DNA of 64,000 nucleotides from contig NC_087107.1 in NCBI RefSeq assembly GCF_963855985.1, positions 6,696,001 through 6,760,000 on the forward strand. The letters run 5' to 3'. Each line of letters begins with the position of its first letter. Position 1 is the first letter of the stretch. Source of the stretch: Ostrinia nubilalis (lineage: Eukaryota > Arthropoda > Insecta > Lepidoptera > Crambidae). Made by a program: the position numbers and the translations under genes. Shown piece after piece: positions 1-12,920 of the stretch. A model generated the notes under the pieces. The model saw only the letters and a program-made list of their open reading frames with translations, had not been told where the DNA came from and searched no databases.

Positions 1-3000
1 GTAGGAGTCAAACCAGCATTACTTTCTTCTCTCACGGTTGTCGTTACGCCGCCTCTTGACTGCCCGATAGCATCTGAGAAAACTAGCAATTAATATACGA
101 GTACATTAAGAAGTTTACTGTCGTGGTTTGTTTCCGAGTTTCGATTCAGCCAGACCATCTTGATAACTTATTCAGTAGAGCTTACAATTACGGTTACAAG
201 TAAGCACAGATTTGATTGTTCTTTGTTTTGAATAAAGTTAGCATCTGTTTAAATGTTTGGTTTAACATTGTAGGTGTATTTAGAAAACTTGGGCTGATAA
301 TAATGAAATTATTTACCAATTGTTGGACATTGTTGATTGGATACCGAATAATGGTATTATTGTAAAAGGGTATGAAGTTATTTAAACATCCAACATGCTT
401 ATGTACTTACAGTTTATGTAGAGACAGGTGTTAGTCTCTCAAATGTAGGTACCTATATTATATTCGTTACATAATTATTTTTGGGATTACTTCCATAAGT
501 CTCTAAATTAGGTACCTATATATTCACACAATTTAAGTATTTTTTGTAAATTTTTACTTATACTTTTATGGCTGATAAGTGATAACATCAAGAAGTATGA
601 AATAGGCAAAAATGCACTGTTCAATATCAAAATATTTCATCGTTTATCGTGATTTCACTTGTAAATTCCTGACAGAAAATTGCTATAAGGTGTCGAAATG
701 AGATGGTGCGAATCCAATCTGTCGAGGCGGCAGCTGGTTGATGATGTTAGAGACCACTTTTACCCTGGTTTCACTTTCCTATGCAAGATGTCTTTAAAGA
801 TTGCAAATTACTTTCCTATACAATGCCAATGTTATTGAAAGTGAAAATATTTAAAGAGTCACCTCTTTTCACTTTTTTCTCATGAAATAATCAATCTACT
901 TTGATAGCAACTTAAACATTAAAAACTTGAGTTAAACCATACTTAGTTACCTGTGTTGAACCATATTTACCTACTTATGTCTTTGAACTGTACTCATGTA
1001 CTGTTAAGGTGAAATAGAATTTAACTTAAGTAAGCTGCAATAGAAGATTCCCAAAATATTTCACTAGCACGTGTCATGCTCCATTGTTGTACCATTATCA
1101 GCTACACAATGTTTTAGGGGTCTGTAGAACGAAACAAAATACATACTCGAAGTTGCATTGTTTAAGAAACGAATAAATGTTCTTAATCATCTTTTTTGTA
1201 CACGTATACCTAGTATCATCTTTATTTACAGCCGAGATAATAATTTAAATAACAAAAACTTAACTAAACTTAAAATAAATAAAAAAACTAAATTCTAAAG
1301 TATTAGCGAGAATGCTGGTTGCATTTCCTCGCTGAATAACAATGCCTCTGTATAATGAAAGAGCCAGCATTAGTTATTTAAAAACATAGAAGTAACACAG
1401 TTTTCAGCGAAAAAATCTACAGCTCTCACTGGCATAAAAGAAAATTGTTCCAATAAAAACTCATAGTCCGTAATACACTGTGAAAATTTTCTATTTTATA
1501 ATGAAATCTTGGCTCAGGTTTCAGAACAGTTACAAAATAAGGACTGCGACAATTAAGCTCCGTCTGTAAGGAACCCTGGCGTTGGTCCAACTCGCGCTTT
1601 TCATACATTTTTTACTTCATTCATTAGTGAAGTGTTTATTCCGAATGATTGTTCACTGTGGACTGAATACACAATATGGTACAGACTATCTAGTTAAATA
1701 ATATATTTCTTATTTCTTTAGCACTAAAGACGAAATGGGAACTGGTTAATTTGGCTGATTGTACACGTCATTATTGCCTATTTCCATGTCTTGCCCATTA
1801 TGCAAACTGATTTACAAAATAGACCAGCCGACACGTACTTAATCATTGCAATTTAAATGCCATTGCATTCTTATCAAAGTCGGTTAGTGTAACTAGTGCA
1901 ATGTTAGTATTTCTTTAATGTTGTGTTATACTGATATACTGACCTTCCACCTATTTTCCAAAGGTTTCATAATTTTTTATCAGTACGTTTCCTTTCTATT
2001 AGTTTTCTTTTGATGAAAAGGATGGATTTGTAATAACTGCCCACGGAAAAGTGATCACGAATTTGCCACCGTCTATTATATCAGCTCAATTTGAATTTTC
2101 TGCAACAATACGGGTGTTCTTATGACTCGTACTAAAACACTCTTCCTAGCCTAAGTGTATCTACTACACATACTATCTAGTTATATCTAGATTCATCCAA
2201 AAATAATTGACTTCAGCTTTGTCGGCCTTTTCAAGGAACCTTCAAGGAAGGAGCGCCAAAGCTATTGTGGTTCGATTGTACGGACGACAGCACAACAAGC
2301 TAAACATAGTGACTCTTATCTCGTTGTAATACAGGTTATTTTGCAACAAAAAGGTATACGTCTGATGGGCTGTCGAATGTACGTTAGATTGCAAGCAATT
2401 TCATCTTTGACCTCAGCTCCCTTTGAAGAAGAACTGATTGCAAATCCTACATCTTGTTTGAGAGATTGCAAACTTTATTGCAAGTACAGTCACGGAATGA
2501 AAAGGTTCGTCAGTTTTCAAATTGATTCCTTCAACGAATCGCGAGCACATATTACCTTTTGAAACTATGTTACAGAATAATCTCGAGTTAGAGAAAATAA
2601 TCTTTAACTGTTCGTCAGTAAAGTTCAAAATTATTCAGATCAAAGTTGTTTGACGATTTATCTTGTCAAGAAGATTATTATGATTGATAAACTAAAACCT
2701 TCTTGTTGGTTCAACCTGCCATTATTATTTCTTTTAAATAAAAAAAAACTATTGTCAATTGGTCAATGTCATCATTGCATTGCACTGATAATGGGATAGA
2801 AAAATAAACAAGCAAAACCTTATTCGTTAGCAAACGTCATATTTATTTAAATGTTATCAGCACTGTTTCTTGTACTGTTATGTTGGCAGGTTTGACTCTT
2901 ACAGTACCTAGTGCAAGCGAAAACCGACACTAAGGTGACGAACCTTTTCATTCCGCGACTGTACATAGGTTTGAGATAAGCAAGCATAGAAGTAAGTTGG

Positions 3001-6000
3001 GGCACAGCTCGAGGATAGTGAACAGGTTATTGTATCTATCGAAAATGGACGTGAAATTACATATTTCACATGCATTTGAATTAAGATTGCTGCTGATTAT
3101 GGTAGAACGATTTTTGGTTGAGTTTGTTAACATACTTTTTCTTAAATATCATCCAAAGCATATTATACTCAAGATTAATTCTTTTACTGACAAAAAAACA
3201 TACATTTACAGTCTGTTTTTTAGGTGAAAAAATAATATTTAACTTTTTGCGCTACCTAGAATTTAATTGTTCCCTCGGCACTTATTCATTGAAATTAAAT
3301 GATAAACACTGAGAGACATCGATTCATGAAAATGGTTATCAACTTATGATCACTTCATGAATATTATGCCTTCTCAAGTTGCTCGGCAACTGCTGTCACA
3401 AATATACCTAACCCTGCCTGTACTGCACCGGTTAGAACTGGCTGAACTAGTAACGCTGTGGAACAATCGGAATGTAGCTCGTTTGGCAGATCACGGCGTG
3501 ACGTCACGGAGGCTTGGCGGGAATGCGCGGGGACAATGGCACGGTTTGGTCCCACCATTCAACAAGTAACACCAGGTTAAGTGTACTTTACTGGTACAGA
3601 ACTAATAATGAACGAACAATGTCCGTGGGATTTGAAGGGTCACATCGTCTTGAAAATGAAAATGGAACAACTGTAGATATACGTTACTTATAAAGAACAA
3701 CGGAAACCGTTATGGGATTAAGCACAAATTAAGAAGTATCTGAATACATAATATGTTAATGTAACTATTTGCTTTCCTAATACATATAGTCCGTTATAAC
3801 TGATCGCGTGTGAAGTTAAAGAACTCGGAACTATCACGTAAGAACCTACGAAGGTCCCACATTCTATTCCTGGCCAGATAACACTTGAAAATAACCTTCT
3901 TCCATTTTGACTCTTTTCTAAATTATAAATTTGGTTCTCCTCTTCCTTTTACGACAAGGATCAATATTCACCATCAGGTTGTAATTATGTAATGAGTTAA
4001 TGACATTGAATGAGTCAAAAATCAAACGCTATATTATGAAACGTAGCCTTTACCTGCAAAATCAAAGGCTCAAGGTGGTCAGGTTCAATTGAACTTTCAT
4101 CAATGTCTTGATTATTAGTACGAGACGGGCTGTGTTAATTAATGATTATCAAATATTGGAGAAAAACTATGTAGAACGTTTGAAAACAGGTTTAGGTCAT
4201 TGACGAAATCTAAAACAATCGAAATCTTTCAATAAAAAAAGCTTTTGTTCTATAATTAATCTTTTGATAACATTTATAGTTAGTACTTAAATAGGTTAAT
4301 TAGTTTTTAGTGTCCTTTACTCACTCATTGGCTTTCAGTTAGTCTTATTAGTTTTAATTATTAAAAGTGGACGAAAAATCTTCAAGATCAACAATGTGCC
4401 ATCTTTAACACTCATAATATAATTTTGCTGTCAAAATGTATAGGTACCTACTTGATGAACTGTCGACTGCATCATCATAGGTCCACAGCATCATAGTTTT
4501 TACCAACTGCGTCAGAAAGAGGGTTATGTTTTTGAACAGAGATTTTTGGCTTAAGCGTGTTTTATTTAATTCATCATTGAGTAGAAGATGAGCACGATCA
4601 AGCTGGAAATCTCAATTCAGAAACCGTTCGGTAGTTATGCTATGGCGTTTGATTGCTATAACTCCGTATCACTGCCCGGTGGAGTGATTAAAAGAAATGT
4701 ATAGTATCGTGGAGATCGAGTAATGGTTATTGCCCGATCAGTTGCCGTTATGTAACATTTCGGCGGTTGCTTATTTATAGCTCTTTTAATTACGCCTCGA
4801 ATGATTCATAATGATCGATAGGTTATTGGAGTGAGGTGAGGATGATTTAACCACATTTGGACAGTTAACATCATTACTAACTCTAAGATGTTCTAAAAAA
4901 AAGCTCAAATTCTGGCTCTGAAAAGCAAATTACTTCTCAATCAATTTTAAAATAAGAATTTTAGTAGTTTTTAGATCATAGTTGGCATAAGTAACGTCAC
5001 AGCTCTTAAAAGTATGGTTGAATTGTGTCAACTCCAATTTAACACTTTTTCAATTTGCAAGTGCCATAAAAGTTTGGAGAAAATCCCTTGTAAGATCACT
5101 CATAATTATTTCTGTCTGTGGTTCTGTTAAAGCATTCTCAGCTAAGACTCTGTTTTCTCATAGGAACATGCTTGTTGAGTCTTACTCGAGGCCGTCCATT
5201 TTACCTTATGGAAATTCATGCCCTAGGTTAGGTATTTATGTTTTTCATAACATGAAACATTGAAGACGTGTGAAAAGAAACTCTTGTCTCCGAGAAATAA
5301 AAAGCATGCACAGTGAAGTGACATTTTAAAACGCGTTTGCAATTAATAACCACGATTGACTGGCCAGGAGTATGGGAGAGATTTCGCTGTCTGGTTTTAA
5401 AATAAACTGCACATTTTTACATAAGTTTCACTCATGTCTTTATATCTGCAAGGATTGAATTTACATATCGGACTATCTATGCAAATATTGTTAAAATAAT
5501 GTTGATTAAAATGCATAAGAGTTTTATTTCTACTTATTTACATTGCTCGGAAGAGACTGAAAATGGTTGTTTTAATTATTCATTGATACTTAACTACCGA
5601 AGCGTATTGAGTTAACGTTAATGGTTACTTGTAGCTCTCCTGTGGGGTGTACTAACGAGTGTTGGGCAAGGAAGCCTTCGGGATACGATAATGTATTGTT
5701 TGAGATGTGTACACTGTAACGTACGAGTAGAGGTATTCTGCTTGCGATTGAGACGAAATGCCTATATAGTAGAAAGATGTGAACTAAACCGGTTATATGG
5801 AAAGAAAAAAGCTGGTTTGGATCTATATCCCTATGTACGAGTACTTGTTGTTGGGATAATTAATTACTACTTAGGTATATTATTTATTATTCCTTCGATT
5901 TAAGTGAGAGTTTAACCGTTGATTTTTCATCTTCTCGATGAACCCTTCATGCCGCACATTGCTCAAGTCTCTAACTTCAAACAGCTCGTAGGTCTATAAT

Positions 6001-6221
6001 ATTTTAACACACAGCGTATTTTGTAAAGGTCACTGTAAACACATGAAACCGCGGCCTCCCTCACAAAGCCACTGGAGTACCGTTCGGTCTGTTGTCCCAT
6101 TGTTTTTGGTGTACTCGGGTTTTTGCCTTTTTGTTCCCAACACGCGGTAACTTTAAACCTCCAACAATGACATTGCGACAAAAAACCTCGGCTCTGCACT
6201 CTTTGACATTTCATGGTCTGT
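1..6221. other. Non-coding AT-rich sequence (probable 5' intron or intergenic)
   Basis: No coding exon could be supported on either strand; open frames are short and without splice or codon support. The only compositional exception is a GC-richer patch at 3360-3570, listed separately. Confidence 0.5.
3380..3570. promoter_or_regulatory. GC-richer patch with a perfect CRE (TGACGTCA)
   Basis: About 190 bases clearly richer in GC than their surroundings, with the palindrome TGACGTCA at 3499-3506 (consensus of CREB/ATF sites). Open frames exist on both strands but look accidental. It may be an enhancer, an unrecognised 5' exon or a TE relic. Confidence 0.2.
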
Positions 6222-6350
6222 AAACCACCGCTTAGACTCCTACAGACTTTTAGTCGGCCGGTAGTTGGGCCCGATTCTGATTTCTATGCAGAATTGACCA
6301 GTGTGCGGACTTTCATACTGAACTAAAAGTATGTGGTCTGCAGCTAGGCT
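6222..6350. mobile_element. Degenerate copy of the 'ACTTTTAGTYGGCC' MITE
   Basis: It shares GACTTTTAGTCGGCCGGTAG, the 'cccgatt..tatg' core, 'gtgcggactttcatac' and 'gtggtctgc' with the better-kept copy at 51952-52120. The terminal inverted repeats are eroded. Confidence 0.5.
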
Positions 6351-6692
6351 TAATTTTCAACAATTTCAACTGAACGCTTTGTTCTAACATTGCGAAACGC
6401 CCCCAGTGTGTTTTGACGGTTAAAATGTTAGCTCAAAGGACAATGTTCGTTCTCCATACATTGTTCGCCTAAGAACCAACAATTTTGACATATTACTACC
6501 CGAAAGCGAAATAATACGATTCTGTGTGTAAGAACAATGATTCCTGATGGACACTTGCCATAAAATTAATGATTAAGAATATTAAATCACAGCGATTTTA
6601 TAATATGTCGTTTATGACAACATGGCGTCTAATGTATTGTGTGAATGTATGAACACCGATTCGCGAAAAATGTTTTGTATTGTCGTCACGCC

Positions 6693-7020
6693 GAGTCGCA
6701 GCCAAATACTATAAAATAATAGAACAAGTTTTAGAAATACAACTCGGCATTCCACTTTTATAATATGCCCACATATTGCACGTAAATAAACAACATGAAT
6801 CGTAGGTTGTTTCCACCCTTGTCATCTGACACATGAAATAAACTCCTATTGTATTATAGATATCGAAGCCGAATCGTATATAATAATAGAATGGGTTTTG
6901 GAGATCACTCGGGGTTCCACTTTTATAAAATACCTACATATTGCATAAAAATAACACGAATCATGAGTTTTCTTTTCACCATTTACATCTGACACGAGAT
7001 AACAAACTCCTATCTCCATG
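6693..7020 (+). repeat. Diverged tandem duplication, unit about 165 bp
   Basis: Two consecutive units share 'ttccacttttata', 'cacatattgca / tacatattgca', 'catctgacac' and 'aaactcctat' in the same order, offset by about 165 bases. Similarity is partial, so the duplication is old or the units are parts of a repeat family. Confidence 0.55.
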
Positions 7021-7447
7021 ACTACCGTCGTAGTCTATGCCAAAGACTACAATATTTTAAGCAAGAAGTTTCAAACCTTAGCGGCTACGGTAACCCCTGG
7101 GCCACATACATCATGATAACATTCGGTCGACACCGGAACGAAGTCTTGCGATTATGCAAAAAAGCATCGTATTCTAGTGCGGCTATATCACGTTCAACCG
7201 GGGTTTTAATTCGACTAAAGTCCTGACTAAAGACTGGAAGAAAATACGCCGCATTGTATGAGCACTTCGTGTTCGTTAAAGCGGCTTCAGATCTAGAGCC
7301 CACATAGTTTTCTTTCCAATAATATCCGCAAGTAGCGCTGCATGATCTTTACAACAAAAACGGCAATAGTTATTAAGGTGCCAAAATTATATGATTACTT
7401 TGGCACGGTATTATACACGTTCGAAGATTTGTCATTTTCATTCATTT

Positions 7448-7606
7448 CATCATCATCATCATCATTTCAGCCACAGGACGTCCACTACTGAACATAGGCC
7501 TCCCCCAATGACTTCCACATCGCACGGTTGGTAGCGGCCTGCATCCAGCGCCTTCCCGCTACCTTTATCAGGTCGTCGGTCCACCTTGTGGTGGGTTGAC
7601 ATTGCA
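7448..7606 (-). mobile_element. Truncated LINE, 3' end (reverse transcriptase C-terminus)
   Basis: Read on the minus strand it encodes TRWTDDLIKVAGRRWMQAA and WKSLGEAYVQ, then a short 3' part and a (TGA)n tail at 7448-7468. This C-terminal motif is typical of insect non-LTR retrotransposon ORF2; I cannot fix the clade (RTE-like suspected). Strongly 5'-truncated, as usual for target-primed insertion. Confidence 0.75.
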
Positions 7607-7792
7607 GAATATGACTTTTGATAGGTTCATCATAGAATTCGGCGGGGATATCCTCACGGAGGAAGTTCGTAAAAGGGCGGAACAAGATCTTATAATAATG
7701 CAAGGCCGAAGCTGTAACGCGCGTGCTCCTACGTGTAATCCGGCGAGTATGCAATAAATAGTAATGTCTGGTAAATAGTGGTAATACGTATA

Positions 7793-8032
7793 GTTCGTTC
7801 GTTCGTTTCAGCCGAAAAGACGTCCACTGCTGGACAAAGGCCTCCTCCAAGGATTTCCACGAAGACCGAACCTGCACCGCTCGCATACAGGCACCTCCCG
7901 CGACCTTCACCAGATCGTCGGTCCACCTAGTGGGAGGTCTGCCCACGCTACGTCTTTCGGCTCGTGGTCGCCACTCAAGAACTTTCCTGCCCCAGCGGCC
8001 ATCAGCTCTACGAGCTATGTGCCCCGCCCCGT
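7793..8032 (-). mobile_element. Second truncated LINE 3' end, with (AACG)n tail
   Basis: The minus strand encodes HIARRADGRWGRKVLEWRPR, GRPPTRWTDDLVKVAGG and WKSLEEAFVQQWTSF, then a GTTC/AACG tetranucleotide tail at 7793-7807. It is the same protein region as the copy just below it but from a different subfamily, so two truncated LINEs sit in the same orientation. By chance the frame stays open through both (minus 7946-7485). Confidence 0.75.
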
Positions 8033-8239
8033 CTATGTCTATATGCGCTACGATTACAGGGTATCATTTTGCATAGTCGCAAGACTTCACTCCGCTGCTG
8101 TCAAATCAATGTCGCATAATGTTATCGCAATGTGTGTGGCCCTTGGCCAAATCACAGAAGCCTATGCGAAGAAAGAGCACTTGAATGACAATGAAAATCA
8201 GGGTTACCATTTTATAAGATCTCCTCACTATTGAGGGTA

Positions 8240-9286
8240 ACAAAGTAACATTAATAATTTAGCCATTAATTACATTTATTACCTATACGAGAAAGTAAAG
8301 CAACATGCGGTTTTATTTTAATTTGTAAAATATTTGTAACAGTTTGTTCCAAGTTTAGTTTTACAACAGTATTGCTGTTTCAGCTGTCACTGTGAAGCTT
8401 TGGGAAAATAAATAAATAGAAAAAATATTAACATAAATATTTATTTAAGTTTTTATGTTCATTATCATAATATGCCAATTTAAGTTACACTGTGTGACAG
8501 TCTTTGACACTAAACAAACTCTTCAGCTTAATATTACCTACCTACAGGGCGTTTTTATAGTTACTCTTGCTGATGAAACAAGAAGGGTTGATTCTACTAC
8601 TGAAATACAACTACTTTTCTTACAGGACCAATATCAAATTCTCAAAAAAATTCACATCCTCGTGATGGTGATAATTTCTATGGAGAGGTTTTTTTATATT
8701 CGGTCTCTTGGGATAAGTTATTCCATTTGAGCAGTAGAATTAATCCTTTTTATTTGATCACATATAAAAATAACACAAGTGTTTAGGAAAACTTCTTCTT
8801 TGGTATGGTATCACTACGGAGTTATAATGTCGGCAACTCTGTATCACTGACTTGTAACTTTCAAACAGTATGAATAATAAGGGCACCACATTGGTTTTCT
8901 TTCTGAAAAAAGGCTTTCACTTTTAGTACTAACCCTTTAGAACTATTTCATTGAAATAAAAATACAATAAACGCACAGAAGACTGAAATTGAGTCAACTG
9001 ACGTGACATTTATAATTTGTTGACATTATGACAGTTTGACAAGACTAGGGATTGAAAAAGTTTTAATTGAAAAAGTAAAATGACAATTTATTAAAACGAT
9101 TCACAAGGATATAATCGATTAAAAATATTTATAAAATGTTCTGATACTTGCCTGTAGCGATTATCCAATCCTGGTTTCTACTGAAAAACTACCTCGTGGC
9201 AAGATTTTAATAAAATAATAAAATCTTTATCTTCTCTTTCACAATCTATTAAAGTTCATTTGGTCTATGATTATACATGTGCTATG
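8240..9286. other. Non-coding AT-rich sequence
   Basis: I see no gene or clear repeat in this stretch; a short open frame at 8455-8730 has low-complexity AT-driven composition. Confidence 0.45.
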
Positions 9287-9467
9287 AATGAGGGTTTTCG
9301 CGATTGAAAAATCCGCGAGATGGCAATACGTAGACGCGAGTTCCAAATGCTGCATGATTGGTGGATATCTGTCAATGTCATGTCAAAAATAACCAATCAT
9401 GTAGCATTTGGACCTCACGTCTACGTATTGCCATCTGGCGGATTTTTCAATCGCGAAAACCCTCATT
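9287..9467. mobile_element. Foldback MITE, 181 bp, nearly perfect hairpin
   Basis: The left end AATGAGGGTTTTCGCGATTG and its reverse complement at the right end begin arms of about 80 bases that pair almost throughout (CCGC.AGATGGCAATACGTAG, CCAAATGCT.CATGATTGG), leaving a small loop around 9370-9385. No coding capacity. Confidence 0.85.
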
Positions 9468-10210
9468 GGCATAGATTATGAGAGACTGGCAACTATACTA
9501 GGTTGATATAATATGTTTCTCACACTTCAACTGGCATTGGATTCAACATCGGATTCTGACACTTTTACAGTTATGATACCAGGAATATCAGTTTATGGTC
9601 CTAATTATTTTTATTTTATTTACGACCTTCGACCAGTTGGACACTTTAGATAGCTTCTTGTAATAGTGTCAATATCTTTTTAGCTTTTAACGCAAATCTA
9701 GTCTTCAAAGCAGTTTAATCGATTTATTTTATTTTCAAAATCGATATTTTATTGTCTATGATGGCCGCAGGAACATCACTATACATGGACTCCCAGCAAT
9801 AAAGTACGGTAATGCCTCGTACAGATTTTATCGGCAAAAATTATGGAACTTCATAGGTTTTAGACCATGCCACGCACCAAAACGTCCGGAAGTTGTAATA
9901 GTATTATAGAATAAACGTTAAAAGACTTATTTATTTAATTTTTCAATGCTTAAGTGTCCATTAGAATGAAAGGGTGCTTAATGTATTAAAAAAAATAGAA
10001 AATAATTATGATGGGTTAATGTTTTTGGGCGGTTTTTAGGCGGTTTCTGACAATGTCCTTTATAGCGCTATAAATCCGTTGGACACTCAGACAGGAATTT
10101 GTGAAACGGCTGCGTCATAAAATTATCATAAAAAACTACTAAGTATTTCTTAGGATTTAGATCATTTAGAGATTCTTCTATCATGTCATACAGTTATAAT
10201 GATGCTTTTC

Positions 10211-10646
10211 AACCGACTTCAAAAAAAGGAGGAGGTTCTCAATTCGACCCGTATGTTTTTTTTTATGTTTGTTACGCGATAACTCCGCCAATTATGAACC
10301 GATTTGAACAAATCTTTTTTCGGCGTATAGGTAATACCTCAAGGGTGGTCCCATTTAAATTTAATAATAAAAAAACAACCCCCAAGGGTGGAAAATTGGG
10401 GATGAACTTTTTTATATGCAATATCTCCGCCGATTATAAACCAATTTGAACGATTATTTTTTTGTTGAATAGGTATTATCAAAAGGGTGGTTTCATGCGA
10501 ATTTAAAGAAAATATTTCACCCCCAAGGGTGGAAAATTGGGGATGAACTTTTTTATATGCAATATCTCCGCCGATTATGAACCAATTTGAACGATTATTT
10601 TTTTGTTGAATAGGTATTATTTGTGTTCACACATTTGAAGTCGGTT
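10211..10646. mobile_element. AACCGACTTCAAA-bordered repeat with internal 141-bp tandem units
   Basis: It begins AACCGACTTCAAAAAA and 'ggaggaggttct' and ends 'TTTGAAGTCGGTT', so the termini are inverted repeats. Inside, 'cccccaagggtggaaaattg' recurs at 10379 and 10520, period 141, with a third diverged unit before them ('ctccgccaattatgaaccga' near 10284). This is a very common lepidopteran repeat type; fragments also lie at 52317 and 44933. Confidence 0.75.
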
Positions 10647-10841
10647 TTATTTTTTTTAAAAAGTTATAAGTTATCTTTTTATCGTTTTTTATACGAGAAA
10701 AAATTGTGAAAAATAGGATGTAGGTAGCAAATGTTAAGTATTTAAGTATGATTAGCCATTATGTTGGAACCATCTAAGTAATTGCTTGGAATATGATTTA
10801 TCTAACTACTTACTAGATTTCCCTACGAAACGGCAATAAAT

Positions 10842-11361
10842 ACACTCGACATCAAATAAATCGCACCTCCCGCGACAAGCATTTTCAAACGTATGCTTCC
10901 CCACTTCCCACCAATATTGGCACCATTTGAAAGGCTAGTTCTAACCTTCATTTCATTAAAGGAAAGGTTTTTACCCCAAAAATGTGTCTTTAGAAGGATC
11001 CAGAGTCACTTCTTCAAAAAATAGGTAGTTACGCTAGAGCCAACTTTTATGGCTATAAAACTGTTAAGTTGGGATTAATCGCTATCCATCTGTTAAAGAG
11101 GACACGTGAGATCATTATTTGGTTTTATAACCATAAAAATTGGTCTAAATGATCCCATAGGTGGGCCCAAAGTAAGGTATTTTTTCAAGTCACATTTATG
11201 GTATATGTTAATCATTTATTAAGAAATTAAATGTGTTTTTCTTTAAGGATATTTATTGGGCTTTCAAATGACACCAATATTGTTGGGGCACCATGATTGT
11301 GTCAGAAGAAAATCGTTAAAGTTCGCGTCGCGGAAGGTGCGGTTTATTTGATGTTGAGTAT
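10842..11361. mobile_element. Foldback DNA element, 520 bp
   Basis: The left end ACTCGACATCAAATAAATCG continues cacctcccgcgac; the right end reads gtcgcggaaggtgcggtttatttgatgttgagt reversed, about 31 of 35 bases matching. A second paired block follows inward (CCAATATTGGCACCATTTGA against its complement near 11275). No open frame of note inside. Confidence 0.75.
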
Positions 11362-11369
11362 AGTTGAAG

Positions 11370-12780
11370 AATTTTCCCAAGCATGTAATAAATATTTTAT
11401 GGTGTTCGAGTGGTCACGTCCTAGCTATTAGCAAATGTATGAAAATTTTTACGCCCTACTTATGGTGGTAATTCCTTTTAGTAGCTTAACGTGCGACTGT
11501 CCACAATTTCCCTAAAAGAGGCTGAGAATAATATTTCCAAAAGTTTGCAATCATTTAGAACCTTATCCTTGACATCTCAGTTAAAAGCAATCAAAAAAGT
11601 AGTGAATTTTTAAGGGTTAACATCGTTGGCGGTTGGTCTGCTACACCTAACAATAACTTTCACTCGCGCCTTATCAGTCAGCAGTGTCACATATCACATT
11701 GCACCTCGCATTCAGATGAGCTACGTTTCTAAGAAGATATTTGCACTAGTACGCTACGGAGCATACCCACAGCTCTCAGGTTACTTGCAGTGTTGGATGT
11801 CTATGCACGTTGCCTTGGTCTGAGATCAACTGTGTATGGATGCTGTGTGGCCGGGACACAGTATAAACATGATCAGTATATTCAAAGCTTCAAAAGAGAC
11901 AAAGAAAAAAATTGGCACATAAAAATAATTTCCAAATTTTATAGTGTAAGAGTGTCTATTTACTATCTACTTAAGTTATAAGTACCTGGGTATCATAATT
12001 TGTGTACATAGCGACAAACTAATTTAAGCCTTATAACTATTTGTATCAAACCTACCATTATCTCAAAGAATATTGCACGAAATGCTTAAAGACGCGGCAA
12101 TTTATATGAATAATGTCTCGGTTAAAGTAATAACACAAAAACAGAGTCAGCTTGCAAAGTATTTTATAGAGCAATTTTTCTCCTTAATAAGCAACTTAAG
12201 AAATCCAGTTAAAAGGCCTGTCCTAGGCTGTAATGCAATTAGCGTTTGTAGGCGCGCTTCAGTCGCAAGCAGCTTTTTATGGTCCCGTGGCTAAATATGG
12301 AACCCTTATAAAACAAGTGGACTTAGTAGAGTGATACTGAGAATAATTAAAAGGTTTAATTTACGATACGATTGTTAAAACGCAGATGTTTATAAAAACC
12401 CTTGCGCAAATAACATATTCGGAGAAAAAATACCATTCACATCAAATTCCATTAACTATTCAAGCTTCAAGAGGGCTTGTAACATAAACATATTCACTCG
12501 TAAAAAATGTCTTTATTTGAAATCCAGAAGTCCTTCTATTGTGGTACTTGTAAGTATCAATAATTGTGTGCGTACTTTTCTTATCTATGAGAGTTCATTA
12601 CAATGGGGTCATCCAGTTTGTTTGCTGAAGGTGGCGCTACCGATGATAATTCATTGTATTTTATTTATGCCATGGTTTGTGGAAAGAATTAAAAAAATAA
12701 TAACCCAAGCACAAGAAGATGTAGTTACCTACACCTAGTGTTCTCCATTGATGTGGCCACATGCTTTATCCATAAAGCAT
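11370..12780. other. Non-coding sequence, nothing recognised
   Basis: Several short open frames on the + strand lack splice sites, family features or codon bias. No repeat boundary could be drawn. Confidence 0.4.
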
Positions 12781-12782
12781 AT

Positions 12783-12920
12783 CTAACCAGCTGAGCTCTG
12801 CTACCCTGTGACCGGATCACCGGAGGCTCAAGGACAACCGCGAACACCGGTTGTTCACCTCGCTCGAGAATGCGCGATCGCTTGCGGTATACAACCGGTC
12901 TAACGTTGTACATGAAACCT
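12783..12920 (-). repeat. Dispersed repeat, copy 1 (GC-rich)
   Basis: It shares 'ggttgttcacctc', 'gaatgcg', 'gatcgcttgcggt', 'tacaaccggtct' and 'ctcaagga' in the same order with 13183-13312. The family is not identified. An A-box-like string on the minus strand (GCTCAGCTGGTTAGAT, 12782-12797) raises a SINE possibility, but no B box was found. Confidence 0.5.

Noticed and set aside
7485..7946. 153-codon minus-strand frame as a gene
   Set aside because: It is two truncated LINE ORF ends joined by chance, each with its own 3' tail.
12770..12800. tRNA-like A box (GCTCAGCTGGTTAGAT) on the minus strand
   Set aside because: No B box, no acceptor stem pairing and no cloverleaf could be drawn downstream.
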